This document shows, piece after piece, positions 1-8,355 of a stretch of 64,000 nucleotides of DNA (its first letter is position 1; the number at the start of each line of letters is the position of its first letter). The notes beneath the pieces are model-generated. The model was not told where the DNA came from. It made no database searches and was given only the letters and a program-made list of their open reading frames with translations. The position numbers and the translations under genes are program-made. The stretch is from Streptomyces rhizosphaerihabitans (GTDB lineage Bacteria > Actinomycetota > Actinomycetes > Streptomycetales > Streptomycetaceae). The DNA is taken from NCBI RefSeq assembly GCF_025399795.1, contig NZ_JAODTZ010000015.1, forward strand, positions 1 through 64,000, in the 5' to 3' direction.

Positions 1-1827
1 AAGAAGTACGACCAGCTGTTCGTGCCCGAGTTCAACGCGGGCGCGATGGAGAACGCCGGGGCCGTCACCATCCGCGACCAGTACGTCTTCCGCTCGAAGG
101 CCACGGACGCCGAATACGAGATGCTCGCCAGGGGACTCCTGCACGAGCTGGCCCACATGTGGTTCGGCGACCTCGTGACCATGGAGTGGTGGAACGACCT
201 CTGGCTGAACGAGTCGTTCGCGACGTACACCTCCATCGCCTGCCAGGCGTACGCCCCCGAGAGCCGGTGGCCGCACTCCTGGACCACCTTCGCCAACTCG
301 ATGAAGACGTGGGCGTACCGGCAGGACCAGCTCCCGTCCACGCACCCGATCATGGCCGAGATCCGCGACCTCGACGACGTGCTCGTCAACTTCGACGGCA
401 TCACGTACGCGAAGGGCGCGAGCGTACTGAAGCAGCTCGTCGCGTACGTCGGCACGGACGAGTTCTTCAGCGGCGTCCAGGCCTACTTCAAGGCGCACGC
501 GTACGGGAACACGCGGCTCAGCGATCTGCTGGATGCGCTGGAGGAGACCTCCGGCCGTGACCTGAAGGACTGGTCCAAGAAGTGGCTGCAAACCGCGGGC
601 ATCAACATCCTGCGTCCGGAGATCGAGACCGATGCGAACGGTGTCATCACCTCCTTCGCCATCCGCCAGGAGGCCCCGGCCCTGCCCGCCGGCGCCCAGG
701 GCGAGCCAACCCTGCGTCCGCACAGGATCGCGATCGGCCTGTACGACCTCGATGAGGACAGCGGCAAGCTACTGCGCAACGAGCGCGTGGAACTGGACGT
801 GGACGGCGAACTGACCGCCGTGCCCGAGCTGTTGGGCAAGCTCCGCCCAGCCGTCATTCTGCTCAACGACGACGACCTGTCGTACGCGAAGGTCCGCCTC
901 GACGAGCAGTCACTGGCCCTCGTGATCGAGCACCTGGGCGACTTCGAGTCCTCACTCCCGCGCGCGCTGTGCTGGTCCATCGCCTGGGACATGACGCGCG
1001 ATGGCGAGTTCGCCACTCGCGACTACCTGGCACTGGTCCTCTCCAACGTCGGGAAGGAGACGGACATCGACGTCGTTCAGTCCCTGCAACACCAGGTCAA
1101 GCTCGCCCTCGACTGCTACGCCGCCCCCACCTGGCGCGAGACGGGTCTGGCGCGATGGAGCGAGTTCGCTCTGGCGCAGCTGCGTGCCGCAGAGCCTGCC
1201 GACGACCACCAGCTGGCGTGGACCCGGGCGTTTGCAGCCACGTCCCGCACGCCGGAGCAACTCGACCTGCTGCAGGCGCTGCTCGACGGCTCGCAGACCG
1301 TCGACGGCCTGGCCGTCGACGCCGAGCTGCGCTGGGCCCTGCTGCAACGTCTCGCGGCGACTGGACGCGCGGGTGAGGACGAGATCGCGGAGGAGCTGAA
1401 ACGCGACGCAACAGCGGCGGGTGAGCGCCACGCGGCGATGGCGCGGGCGGCAAGGCCGACGGCGGAGGCGAAAGCCGATGCATGGGAGCGTGTCGTCGAG
1501 AAGGGCGAGCTGGCGAACGCTGTTCAGGAGGCAATCATCAGTGGCTTCGTCCAGCCCGACCAAGGGCAGCTGCTCGCCCCCTACACAGAGAAGTACTTCG
1601 CGGCCCTCAAGGACATCTACCTGAGCCGCAGCCACGAGATCGGGCAGCAGACCATCGTCGGACTCTACCCGCGCATGCAAGTCTCGCAGGAGACACTGGG
1701 CGCGACGGACGCGTGGCTGGCGTCGGCTCGGCCGAACGCGAAGCTGCGCCGTATGGTCACAGAGCTCCGCGCCGACCTGGAGCGAGCCCTTCGAGCGCAG
1801 AGGGCGGACGACGGGGTCCAATACTGA
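1..1827 (+). CDS. pepN: Aminopeptidase N (M1 metallopeptidase), 5'-truncated by window edge
   Basis: The reading frame is open from base 1, so the N-terminal domain lies outside the window; 608 residues are visible. They begin just before the M1 exopeptidase motif GAMEN (visible residues about 14-18). The zinc site HELAH follows at about 48-52, with the third zinc ligand in the downstream WLNESFA motif. The remaining ~400 residues match the helical ERAP1-like C-terminal domain. The family removes single N-terminal amino acids from peptides in the cytoplasm with one Zn2+. The gene ends in TGA at 1825-1827 and is followed by degenerate DNA rather than an operon partner. Family assignment is secure; the symbol pepN is by homology, and Streptomyces often carries more than one paralogue. 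Confidence 0.95.
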   Translation, partial: KKYDQLFVPEFNAGAMENAGAVTIRDQYVFRSKATDAEYEMLARGLLHELAHMWFGDLVTMEWWNDLWLNESFATYTSIACQAYAPESRWPHSWTTFANSMKTWAYRQDQLPSTHPIMAEIRDLDDVLVNFDGITYAKGASVLKQLVAYVGTDEFFSGVQAYFKAHAYGNTRLSDLLDALEETSGRDLKDWSKKWLQTAGINILRPEIETDANGVITSFAIRQEAPALPAGAQGEPTLRPHRIAIGLYDLDEDSGKLLRNERVELDVDGELTAVPELLGKLRPAVILLNDDDLSYAKVRLDEQSLALVIEHLGDFESSLPRALCWSIAWDMTRDGEFATRDYLALVLSNVGKETDIDVVQSLQHQVKLALDCYAAPTWRETGLARWSEFALAQLRAAEPADDHQLAWTRAFAATSRTPEQLDLLQALLDGSQTVDGLAVDAELRWALLQRLAATGRAGEDEIAEELKRDATAAGERHAAMARAARPTAEAKADAWERVVEKGELANAVQEAIISGFVQPDQGQLLAPYTEKYFAALKDIYLSRSHEIGQQTIVGLYPRMQVSQETLGATDAWLASARPNAKLRRMVTELRADLERALRAQRADDGVQY

Positions 1828-2019
1828 TCCGCCGATGTCAGGGCTGCGAAGATCCCAATATTGCCGCCCCTGACCTGGGCGACGGACAGTGAAGCTGCGC
1901 CATCTTGAAGTGGCTGGTCAGGGTACGGGGTGTGATGTCGTTTCGGGGTGCTCGTGCTGGTCGTGGGCGGCAGTCCGGGGTGTGTCGTCGCGGGTGCCGC
2001 TCCTACGCTCCGGCCCGTG
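1828..2019. other. Intergenic stretch after pepN
   Basis: I see no convincing gene or terminator between the aminopeptidase stop and the first remnant. Short open frames cross it on both strands, but none shows a family motif. Confidence 0.5.
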
Positions 2020-2415
2020 ATGGATCCCGAGGTGTTGGAGCGGATCGCCCCGCGGCGTGCGGAGCTGGACGGACTCGAAGAGCAGCTGGTCGAGCAGCTG
2101 TCGGAGGTACGAGCCGAGCGCGATGAGCCGGCCGTGGCCGAGCGGGTGCGGCAGCGGATGGGCGAGCAGCTCTCCGACGAGCGCACGGAGGCCGGGTCTC
2201 CGGTGGTCCAGGTGGCAGGTCGGGCGGTGCGGCTGGTCCCGGACCGTGGGCCGGGGGTGGCTGAGTCCGTACTGCCGACGGAGTACCAGCGCGTCCTGAC
2301 CGTGGTGCGGCAGGCCGCCAGCCCGGTCTCCACCCGGCAGATCGGCGAGGCGCTGGGCTTGGACACCGGGGTACGGGGCAAGTTGGAGCCGTTGCGCGGG
2401 AAGCTCACGAAGCGA
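2020..2415 (+). pseudogene. Remnant of a winged-helix/HTH protein
   Basis: From an ATG at 2020 the frame reads MDPEVLERIAPRRAELDG, then a Glu/Arg-rich helical segment that could be a coiled coil. A winged-helix-like stretch follows, containing PVSTRQIGEALGLDTGVRGK. This arrangement occurs in small Streptomyces proteins of unknown function. Homologues continue past GKLTK with a short wing and a C-terminus; here the similarity stops near 2415 and the frame runs into unrelated basic sequence. The breakpoint coincides with the start of recombinase-like sequence in another frame, so this looks like a deletion-fusion remnant. Intact function is unlikely. Confidence 0.6.
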
Positions 2416-2640
2416 CGCCGGCAACGTGGCTCTCGGACACGAGACCCGGCTGCGCTGGAACCAGCGGGAGGCCTGGATCCGGTCCAGCGGCACCGCGCAC
2501 CAGCCACTGATCGACGCCGAACCACAGGACAAGGCCGACGTCTACCAGGACCTCGGTCTCCGGCTCACCTACGAGCCAGGAAAACAGCTTGTGCGGGCCG
2601 AGGCTCAGCTCGACCCGCACAAGTTGGAGATACGGTCTGT
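2416..2640 (+). pseudogene. C-terminal remnant of a large serine recombinase/integrase
   Basis: In the frame around 2426 the translation contains VALGHETRLRWNQREAW, then AHQPLIDAE, then KADVYQDLGLRLTYEPGK. The first two match the recombinase region of actinobacterial large serine integrases after the zinc-ribbon/coiled-coil start, and the last matches their extreme C-terminus. About 70-100 residues that normally separate these blocks are missing, as are the catalytic N-terminal resolvase domain and the start, so it is doubly truncated. The frame then runs into the antisense of tRNA-Leu (SEGGLEPPRP is translated tRNA). It marks an old integrated element. Confidence 0.65.
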
Positions 2641-2724
2641 GTCCGAGGGGGGACTTGAACCCCCACGCCCGATAAAGGGCACTAGCACCTCAAGCTAGCG
2701 CGTCTGCCATTCCGCCACCCGGAC
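2640..2724 (-). tRNA. tRNA-Leu (anticodon GAG)
   Basis: Read on the minus strand the gene starts GTCCGGGTGGCGGAAT at 2724 and ends CTCGGAC plus discriminator A at 2640. The 7-bp acceptor stem pairs with one G-U. The anticodon loop TTGAGGT sits on stem GCTAGC/GCTAGT-type arms, giving anticodon GAG for CUC leucine codons. There is a long class II variable arm (GCCCTTTATCGGGC) and a canonical T-loop (GGTTCAAGTCC). CCA is not encoded, as is usual in Streptomyces. Confidence 0.95.
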
Positions 2725-2846
2725 TAGGTGTCTGCCGCCCGGCCGGGGGTGTTCCCCGCGGCGACATGGACAACAATACCAAGGTTTCAGAGTGCCTTTC
2801 ACCTGCATATCCGGGCCCTCGGAGCGGGTCCGCAGGACAAGGTAGG

Positions 2847-2866
2847 GGTGCGCCTACAGTCGCACC
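2847..2866 (+). promoter_or_regulatory. Hairpin and possible leaderless promoter before the DUF2254 gene
   Basis: GGTGCG (2847-2852) and CGCACC (2861-2866) form an inverted repeat that abuts the ATG at 2867. Between them TACAGT resembles a -10 box seven bases before the ATG, and no Shine-Dalgarno sequence is visible. This fits a leaderless transcript, or a hairpin that controls initiation. This is inferred from spacing only. Confidence 0.35.
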
Positions 2867-4198
2867 ATGGGTGACTGGATGACTACCGGGGGTTTGCGGG
2901 AAGGGCGGCGGCCGAGGGCGCTGTCACCGTTGCGGGAGCATCTGCGCGACACGTTCTGGTTCGCGCCCACCGCGGCCATGGTGCTGGTCTTCGTGGTGTG
3001 GGCGGTGGCGAACGCGCTCGACACCGCGATCGTCGACTCGCTGCAGAAGGCGCGCGACTACGACACCCTCGACGATCTGCTGCGTCTGGCCGACGACGCG
3101 AAGGCCGTGGTGACGGTGGTCAGCTCGGCGATGATGACGTTCATCGGTGTGGTCTTCAGCATCTCGCTGGTCGCCGTCCAGATGGCGAGCGGGCAGTTCA
3201 GTCCCCGCGTGGTGCGGATCTTCGTGCGGAGCCGGATCACCAAGGCCACGTTCGCCGTCTTCCTCGCGACCTTTCTGCTGTCGCTCCTCGTGCTGACCTC
3301 GTACGAGGGGCAGGCCGAAGCGCGGTATGTGACCTCGGTCCCCCTCGTCCAGTCGGTTCTGACGCTCCTGATGCTGGGGCTCAGCCTCCTGCTCTTCGTG
3401 CTGTACGTGAACCAGACCCTGCGTCTCATGCGCATCAGCCATGTCATCGACCGCATCACCCGCGAGGCGTTCAAGGTGATCACACGGATGCCGGTGGCCC
3501 GCTCGTCCGGCGAGGAGAACGCCCTCGGGCCCGAGACCGCCCGGGTCGCCCACCACGGGCGGGCCGGCGTCCTGCGGGACGTGAACATCGCCCGGCTGGT
3601 GAAGGCGGCCCGGCAGCAGGATGTCGTCCTGCGGCTGATCCCGCGGATGGGGGACTTCGTCGTACCGGGCACTCCGCTGCTCGCCGTGCACGGAGGTTCA
3701 GCGCCCACGGGGCGGTCGCTGAGCTACACCGTGTCCGTCGGGGTGGAGCGCACCTTCCACCAGGACTTCGCCTTCGGGCTGCGGCAGCTCTCCGACATCG
3801 GGCTGCGCGCCCTGTCGGCCGCGGTGAACGACCCGACCACGGCCGTGCAGGCGATCGACCGCATCGTGCAGTTCCTGACCGCCGTCGCCGGTCGGCCACT
3901 GGACACGGCCCTCTATCGCGACCGGCGGGGGAACGTGCGGCTGGTACAGCCCGTGCCGGGCTGGACGGAGCTGGTCGATCTCGGGTTCGCCGAGATCCGG
4001 GCCTGCGCGATCGGCAGCCCGCAGGTCACCCGGCGCATCATCGCCGGGCTCGACGATCTGGCCGTGATCGCTCCCGCGGACCGCCGCGAGCCACTGCTCC
4101 GGCACCGCGCGCTGCTCATCGAGGCGGTGGAGCGATCAGGCCTGGAAGCGTCGGACCGCGCCTTCGCGCTGCGGCCCGACCGGCAGGGCATCGGGTAG
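2867..4198 (+). CDS. DUF2254 family membrane protein
   Basis: 443 residues. After a basic N-terminus there are about four hydrophobic segments (roughly residues 30-55, 80-105, 125-145, 160-185). They include ISLVAVQMASGQFSPRVVR, the family's most conserved block. The rest is a cytosolic domain with an AVNDPTTAVQAIDRI motif, typical of DUF2254 proteins. Function is unknown for the family. The ATG at 2867 lacks a ribosome-binding site, and an in-frame ATG at 2879 is an alternative start. It stands alone, between the tRNA and a convergent aldehyde dehydrogenase. Confidence 0.85.
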   Translation: MGDWMTTGGLREGRRPRALSPLREHLRDTFWFAPTAAMVLVFVVWAVANALDTAIVDSLQKARDYDTLDDLLRLADDAKAVVTVVSSAMMTFIGVVFSISLVAVQMASGQFSPRVVRIFVRSRITKATFAVFLATFLLSLLVLTSYEGQAEARYVTSVPLVQSVLTLLMLGLSLLLFVLYVNQTLRLMRISHVIDRITREAFKVITRMPVARSSGEENALGPETARVAHHGRAGVLRDVNIARLVKAARQQDVVLRLIPRMGDFVVPGTPLLAVHGGSAPTGRSLSYTVSVGVERTFHQDFAFGLRQLSDIGLRALSAAVNDPTTAVQAIDRIVQFLTAVAGRPLDTALYRDRRGNVRLVQPVPGWTELVDLGFAEIRACAIGSPQVTRRIIAGLDDLAVIAPADRREPLLRHRALLIEAVERSGLEASDRAFALRPDRQGIG

Positions 4199-4217
4199 CC
4201 GACACCCCCCGGCCGCA

Positions 4218-4237
4218 CGCCGCCCGGCAGGGCGGCG
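4218..4237 (+). terminator. Hairpin after the DUF2254 gene
   Basis: CGCCGCCC and GGGCGGCG form a perfect 8-bp stem with a GGCA loop, 20 bases past the stop codon and in the convergent gap with the aldehyde dehydrogenase gene. There is no T-run, as is common in Streptomyces. Confidence 0.5.
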
Positions 4238-4363
4238 CCCGGTCACGGGCGGCGCCTCACGCTCACCTCACGGGTTTCGGGACACTCACCGAGCTCACCG
4301 TGCCCACCGCGCAGGTCTCGCGACACCCATCGGGCTCACCGGGCAGGGCTCGCCTCACCGCGC

Positions 4364-5962
4364 TCACGGCATCAAGTGGTAGTCCGGGAAGTTCCCCGGC
4401 AACCGCTCCCCCGCCGGGCCCTGGGTCACCGCGCGTACCAGCAGTTCTCCGCCGACGAACGCGCCGCGCCATGACGCGCCGAAGCCGCCGAAGAGTTCGT
4501 CGCGGTCGCCCCGGGAGCGGGGCTTTCCGTGGCCGGTCTTGAACGCGCGGATCTGCGGGGCCAGTCGGGTGTACGTCGCCTCGTCGTCCGTGGACAGCGT
4601 GGCGACCAGCGCGCCGTTCGACGCGTTCATCGCCGCGAGCAGTTCGGCCTCGGTGTCGACCAGGACGATGGTGTCGACCGGGCCGAACGGTTCCGCGTGG
4701 TGCAGCGGTGAGGAGGGGGGCGGGTTGAGGAGGGTGACGGGCCGGACGTACGCCGACGTGTCCTGGCCGGGCAGGAAGCGGGTGTCGGACAGCCTGCCGC
4801 GGTGCAGCGGGACGGCGCCCCGGTCGATGGCCTCGGCGACCTGGTCGTGCAGTTCCTTGGCCTTGGCCGCGTTGATGACCGGGCCGAAGTCCAGTGAGGG
4901 GCAGGGGTCGTCGGGGTTCTCGACGGCGAGGGGGTGGCCGGTCCGCAGGGTGCGGACGGCGGGCAGGTACGCGGTGAGGAAGTCGTCGAACAGAGCGCGC
5001 TGGACGACGAAGCGCGGGTAGGCCGTGCAGCGCTGCTTGCCGTAGTCGAAGAGCTTGGGGACGATTGCCGTCAGCGCGTCCCAGTCGGTGTAGTTCCAGA
5101 CGCCCCAGGTGTTGAGTCCCTCCTGTTCGAGGACATGGCGCTTGCCGAGGTCGGCGACGGCGGTGGCCACCGCGGCGCCGGTGTCCCGGCCGCCGACGAA
5201 GGAGACGCAGCCGATCTCGGGCGCGCGCACGAGCGCCTCCGACAGCTCACCCCCGGAGCCGCTGACCAGGGTGACGGGGATGCCTTCGCGCGCGGCGAGC
5301 GCGCAGGCCAGGGTGAGGCAGGCGACGCCGCCGTCGGTCGGGGTCTTGGCGATGACGGCGTTGCCCGCCAGGGCCTGGACCAGCATCGCGTGGACGAGCA
5401 CGCTCATCGGGTAGTTCCAGCTGGCGATGTTGGAGACGGGTCCGTCGAGCGGGGCCCGGCCCTCGACCATGGGCTCGATGCCGTCGACGTACCAGCGCAC
5501 ACCGTCGATCGCCCGGTCCACGTCGGCCTGGGCCAGCCGCCAGGGCTTGCCGATCTCCCAGACCAGCAGGAGGGCGAGCAGTTCACGGTGTTCGGTGAGG
5601 GCGTCGAGGGTCGCCGCCACGCGGGCCCGGCGTTCCGCGAGAGGCACATGACGCCAGGCCCGGTGCTGTTCGAGCGAGGCGCGGACGGCCTGCCGGGCGG
5701 TGGCGCCGTCGAGCCGTGGCGGTCCCGCGATGGGACTGCCGTCGACGGGGCTGGCGGCGGGCAGTGCCCGGCCGTCCGCCTGCCAGCCGGAGTTCCAGAG
5801 GTTGAGGACCCGGTCGTCGCGGAAAGCCTCGGGGGCGACGGCGAGGCACCGCCGCCAGGCGTCGGTCCAGGACGTCCCAGACTTGAGGACGAGAGGGGTG
5901 GGGGCGAGGGGGGTGGGATCGAGGGGATCGCGTTCGCGAGGGTCGGTGTCGAGGGTTGTCAT
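4364..5962 (-). CDS. Aldehyde dehydrogenase family protein
   Basis: 532 residues, slightly longer than a classical ALDH. The Rossmann region has SNIASWNYPMS (about 177-187). The general-base glutamate lies in an unusual EQEGLN context (E279 in place of E-L-G-G-K), and the nucleophile is C312 in GKQRC; the 33-residue spacing is normal. A conserved PFGPVD block follows. It would oxidise an aldehyde to an acid, or to an acyl-CoA if acylating, with NAD(P)+. It starts 143 bp past the end of the sucD-like gene on the same strand and so may be the last gene of that operon. In an oxalate setting a glyoxylate-type substrate is possible, but this is inference. It also resembles PaaN-like enzymes in length. 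Confidence 0.85.
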   Translation of the reverse strand: MTTLDTDPRERDPLDPTPLAPTPLVLKSGTSWTDAWRRCLAVAPEAFRDDRVLNLWNSGWQADGRALPAASPVDGSPIAGPPRLDGATARQAVRASLEQHRAWRHVPLAERRARVAATLDALTEHRELLALLLVWEIGKPWRLAQADVDRAIDGVRWYVDGIEPMVEGRAPLDGPVSNIASWNYPMSVLVHAMLVQALAGNAVIAKTPTDGGVACLTLACALAAREGIPVTLVSGSGGELSEALVRAPEIGCVSFVGGRDTGAAVATAVADLGKRHVLEQEGLNTWGVWNYTDWDALTAIVPKLFDYGKQRCTAYPRFVVQRALFDDFLTAYLPAVRTLRTGHPLAVENPDDPCPSLDFGPVINAAKAKELHDQVAEAIDRGAVPLHRGRLSDTRFLPGQDTSAYVRPVTLLNPPPSSPLHHAEPFGPVDTIVLVDTEAELLAAMNASNGALVATLSTDDEATYTRLAPQIRAFKTGHGKPRSRGDRDELFGGFGASWRGAFVGGELLVRAVTQGPAGERLPGNFPDYHLMP

Positions 5963-6105
5963 GGATGTCTCCGCTCTCGGTGCACAGTCGGGGGCGGGGG
6001 GCCCGGCTTCTGCCGAGCGGCAGGTCGTACGGGCCCGCGCGAACAGTCGTCGCGTACGTAAGGGGACGGTAGTGAGGCCGTACGGCTTCCGGCAGTCACC
6101 TCACG

Positions 6106-7047
6106 TCAACTATGAGTGACATCACTCCGGGTCGCAGGCTCGCCCAGCCGGGCCAGGACCAGCCGTGCCGTCTCGGTCGGGGTGCCGCCCACCTGCACCC
6201 CGACCGACTCCAGGGCCTTCTTCTTGGCCTGGGCGGTGCCCGAGGAGCCGGTGACGATGGCACCGGCGTGTCCCATGGTGCGGCCCTCGGGGGCGGTGAA
6301 TCCGGCGATGTAGCCGACGACCGGCTTGGTGATGTGATCGCGGATGTACGCGGCGGCCCGTTCCTCCGCGTCGCCGCCGATCTCCCCGATGAGAACGATC
6401 AGCTCGGTGTCGGGGTCGTCCTGGAAGGCCGCCAGGCAGTCGATGTGGGAGGTGCCGACGACGGGGTCCCCGCCGATGCCCACACAGGTCGAGAAGCCGG
6501 TGTCCCGCAGTTCGTGCATGAGCTGGTAGGTGAGGGTGCCGGACTTGGAGACCAGACCGACGCGTCCGGGCTCGGTGATGTCGGCGGGGATGATGCCCGC
6601 GCTGGACTGTCCGGGGGTGATGAGCCCGGGACAGTTGGGTCCGATGACGCGGGTGCCCCTGGTGGCGGCATGCGCGCAGAAGGCGACGGAGTCGTGGACG
6701 GGGATGCCCTCGGTGATGACGACGGCGAGACCGATCCCGGCGTCGGCGGCCTCCAGCACGGCCGCGCGGGCGAAGGCGGGCGGTACGAACACGACGCTCA
6801 CGTCCGCGCCGGTCGCCTCGATTCCCTCGCACACCGACCCGAACACGGGGACGCTTCTGGGGGCGCTGCCCAGGCCCTCGGGGTGCCGGGGGACGTCGAA
6901 CTCGACGGTCCGGCCCGCCTTGCGCGGGTTGACGCCGCCTACGACGTTCGTGCCGGCCGCGAGCATGCGCCGGGTGTGTCTCATGCCCTCGACGCCGGTC
7001 ATGCCCTGGACGAGGACCTTGGAATCCTTGGTCAGAAAGACGGCCAT
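6106..7047 (-). CDS. sucD: Succinyl-CoA ligase-like alpha subunit (second-copy type)
   Basis: 313 residues. The CoA-binding Rossmann start is VLVQGMTGVEGMRHTRRMLA, and a central GLVSKSGTLTYQ block precedes the phospho-histidine motif GHAGAI (His about 260). The family transfers phosphate through this histidine to make an acyl-CoA from an acid, CoA and NTP. ATG 7047 has a clear GAAGGAG ribosome-binding site. The gene begins 11 bases after the beta-subunit gene, so the two are co-transcribed. Being beside frc and OFA transporters, it is probably not the TCA-cycle pair. Malate-, oxalate- or succinate-CoA ligase activity are options the sequence cannot settle. Confidence 0.9.
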   Translation of the reverse strand: MAVFLTKDSKVLVQGMTGVEGMRHTRRMLAAGTNVVGGVNPRKAGRTVEFDVPRHPEGLGSAPRSVPVFGSVCEGIEATGADVSVVFVPPAFARAAVLEAADAGIGLAVVITEGIPVHDSVAFCAHAATRGTRVIGPNCPGLITPGQSSAGIIPADITEPGRVGLVSKSGTLTYQLMHELRDTGFSTCVGIGGDPVVGTSHIDCLAAFQDDPDTELIVLIGEIGGDAEERAAAYIRDHITKPVVGYIAGFTAPEGRTMGHAGAIVTGSSGTAQAKKKALESVGVQVGGTPTETARLVLARLGEPATRSDVTHS

Positions 7048-7058
7048 GTCCCGCTCCT

Positions 7059-8189
7059 TCAGGTGGTGTCGGCCAGTCGGGCGGCGAGGCGGGCGGCTTC
7101 GTCCATGGTGGTGGCCTGGTGCACCAAGGGGTGCGCGCGGTCGCCGAGGACGGCGCGGCCCCGTGCCGCGTTGTTGCCGTCGAGCCGGACGACCAGCGGC
7201 TTGGTCGCCCGTACGGTGTCCAGGGCCCGAACGATGCCGTCGGCGACCGTGTCGCAGGCGGTGATCCCGCCGAAGACGTTGACGAGGACGGACCTGACGT
7301 CCGGGTCGGAGAGGACGACGGAGAGGCCGTCGGACATGATCCGGGCGGACGCCCCGCCGCCGATGTCGAGGAAGTTGGCGGGGCGGGCGCCGCAGCCGGC
7401 GACCACGTCGAGGGTCGCCATGACGAGTCCCGCGCCGTTGCCGATGACGCCGACCTCGCCGTCCAGCTTCACGTAGTCGATGCCCCTGGCCGCGGCCGCC
7501 GCCTCCAGCGGGTCGGTGTGCGGGTCCTCCTGCTCACCCCGACGCGCTTGGCGGAAGCGGGCGTTGTCGTCGAGGGTCACCTTGCCGTCGAGGGCCATGA
7601 TCTGTCCCCGGGTGGTGCGGACGAGGGGGTTCACCTCGACGAGGACGGCGTCCTCGCCCGTCAGTACCTGCCAGAGCCGTATCAGGATGTCGGCGGTCCG
7701 CGGGGGCAGGCCGGCCGCCCGTACGATCTCGGTCGCCTTCGCCGAGGTGACGCCCTCCGCGGGGTCCACCGGGATGCGCGCCACCGCCTCCGGCCTGGTC
7801 GCGGCCACCTCCTCGATCTCGGTGCCGCCCTCGGCCGAGGCGATCGCGAGGAAACGTCCGGCGGCGCGGTCGAGGACGTACGAGACGTAGAACTCGCTCT
7901 CGATGTCGACGGGTTGGGCCAGCATCACCGCCCGGACCGGGTGGCCCTTGATGTCCGTGCCGAGGATCTGACGCGCTGTCCGCTCGGCGGCGGCGGGATC
8001 CTCGGCGAGCCGCACCCCGCCCGCCTTGCCGCGCCCACCGGTCCTGACCTGGGCTTTGACGACGACCCGGCCGCCGAGCCCGCGGGCGATCACCCGCGCC
8101 CGGCGGGGCGAGTCCGTGACCTCGGCGCGCGGCACCAAGATGCCGTACTCCTCGAAGAGTTGCCGCGCCTGGTGCTCGTACAGGTCCAC
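7059..8189 (-). CDS. sucC: Succinyl-CoA ligase-like beta subunit (ATP-grasp)
   Basis: 376 residues from GTG 8189, which has AGGAG seven bases upstream and gives the family's usual start MDLYEHQARQLFEEYGI; an in-frame upstream GTG at 8219 is less likely. ATP-grasp residues include VVVKAQVRTGGRGKAGGV near residue 45. The C-terminal block has NGAGLVMATLDV and NVFGGITACD, as in SucC. It forms the nucleotide-binding half of the SucCD heteromer. It heads the leftward operon sucC-sucD(-ALDH) and diverges from frc across a promoter region containing a perfect inverted repeat. Confidence 0.9.
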   Translation of the reverse strand: MDLYEHQARQLFEEYGILVPRAEVTDSPRRARVIARGLGGRVVVKAQVRTGGRGKAGGVRLAEDPAAAERTARQILGTDIKGHPVRAVMLAQPVDIESEFYVSYVLDRAAGRFLAIASAEGGTEIEEVAATRPEAVARIPVDPAEGVTSAKATEIVRAAGLPPRTADILIRLWQVLTGEDAVLVEVNPLVRTTRGQIMALDGKVTLDDNARFRQARRGEQEDPHTDPLEAAAAARGIDYVKLDGEVGVIGNGAGLVMATLDVVAGCGARPANFLDIGGGASARIMSDGLSVVLSDPDVRSVLVNVFGGITACDTVADGIVRALDTVRATKPLVVRLDGNNAARGRAVLGDRAHPLVHQATTMDEAARLAARLADTT

Positions 8190-8260
8190 GATTCGGCTCC
8201 TGTCCTGAAAGTGGTGCACGACCCCTGGACATCACCCATCGGATGCGGGATAACAATCTT

Positions 8261-8284
8261 CATACAGTATTCGTCGACTGTATG
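8261..8284. promoter_or_regulatory. Inverted repeat (operator candidate) between sucC and frc
   Basis: CATACAGT and ACTGTATG are perfect 8-bp arms around ATTCGTCG. The element lies exactly 71 bases from each of the two divergent start codons. Similar blocks recur upstream of the third OFA transporter (25984-26001) and the PanE-like gene (26224-26247). It is most likely a binding site of a dimeric repressor such as a GntR/FCD protein. Confidence 0.6.
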
Positions 8285-8355
8285 CAATATGCCGAACCTG
8301 GCCCACCGCCGGCTGTACCGGGGCGGCTCAAGGCAACGGACAAGTGAGGTGACCT

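Noticed and set aside
2426..2698. Genuine 90-aa protein ending in SEGGLEPPRP
   Set aside because: The C-terminal part is translated tRNA-Leu antisense sequence, and the N-terminal part is a deleted recombinase fragment.
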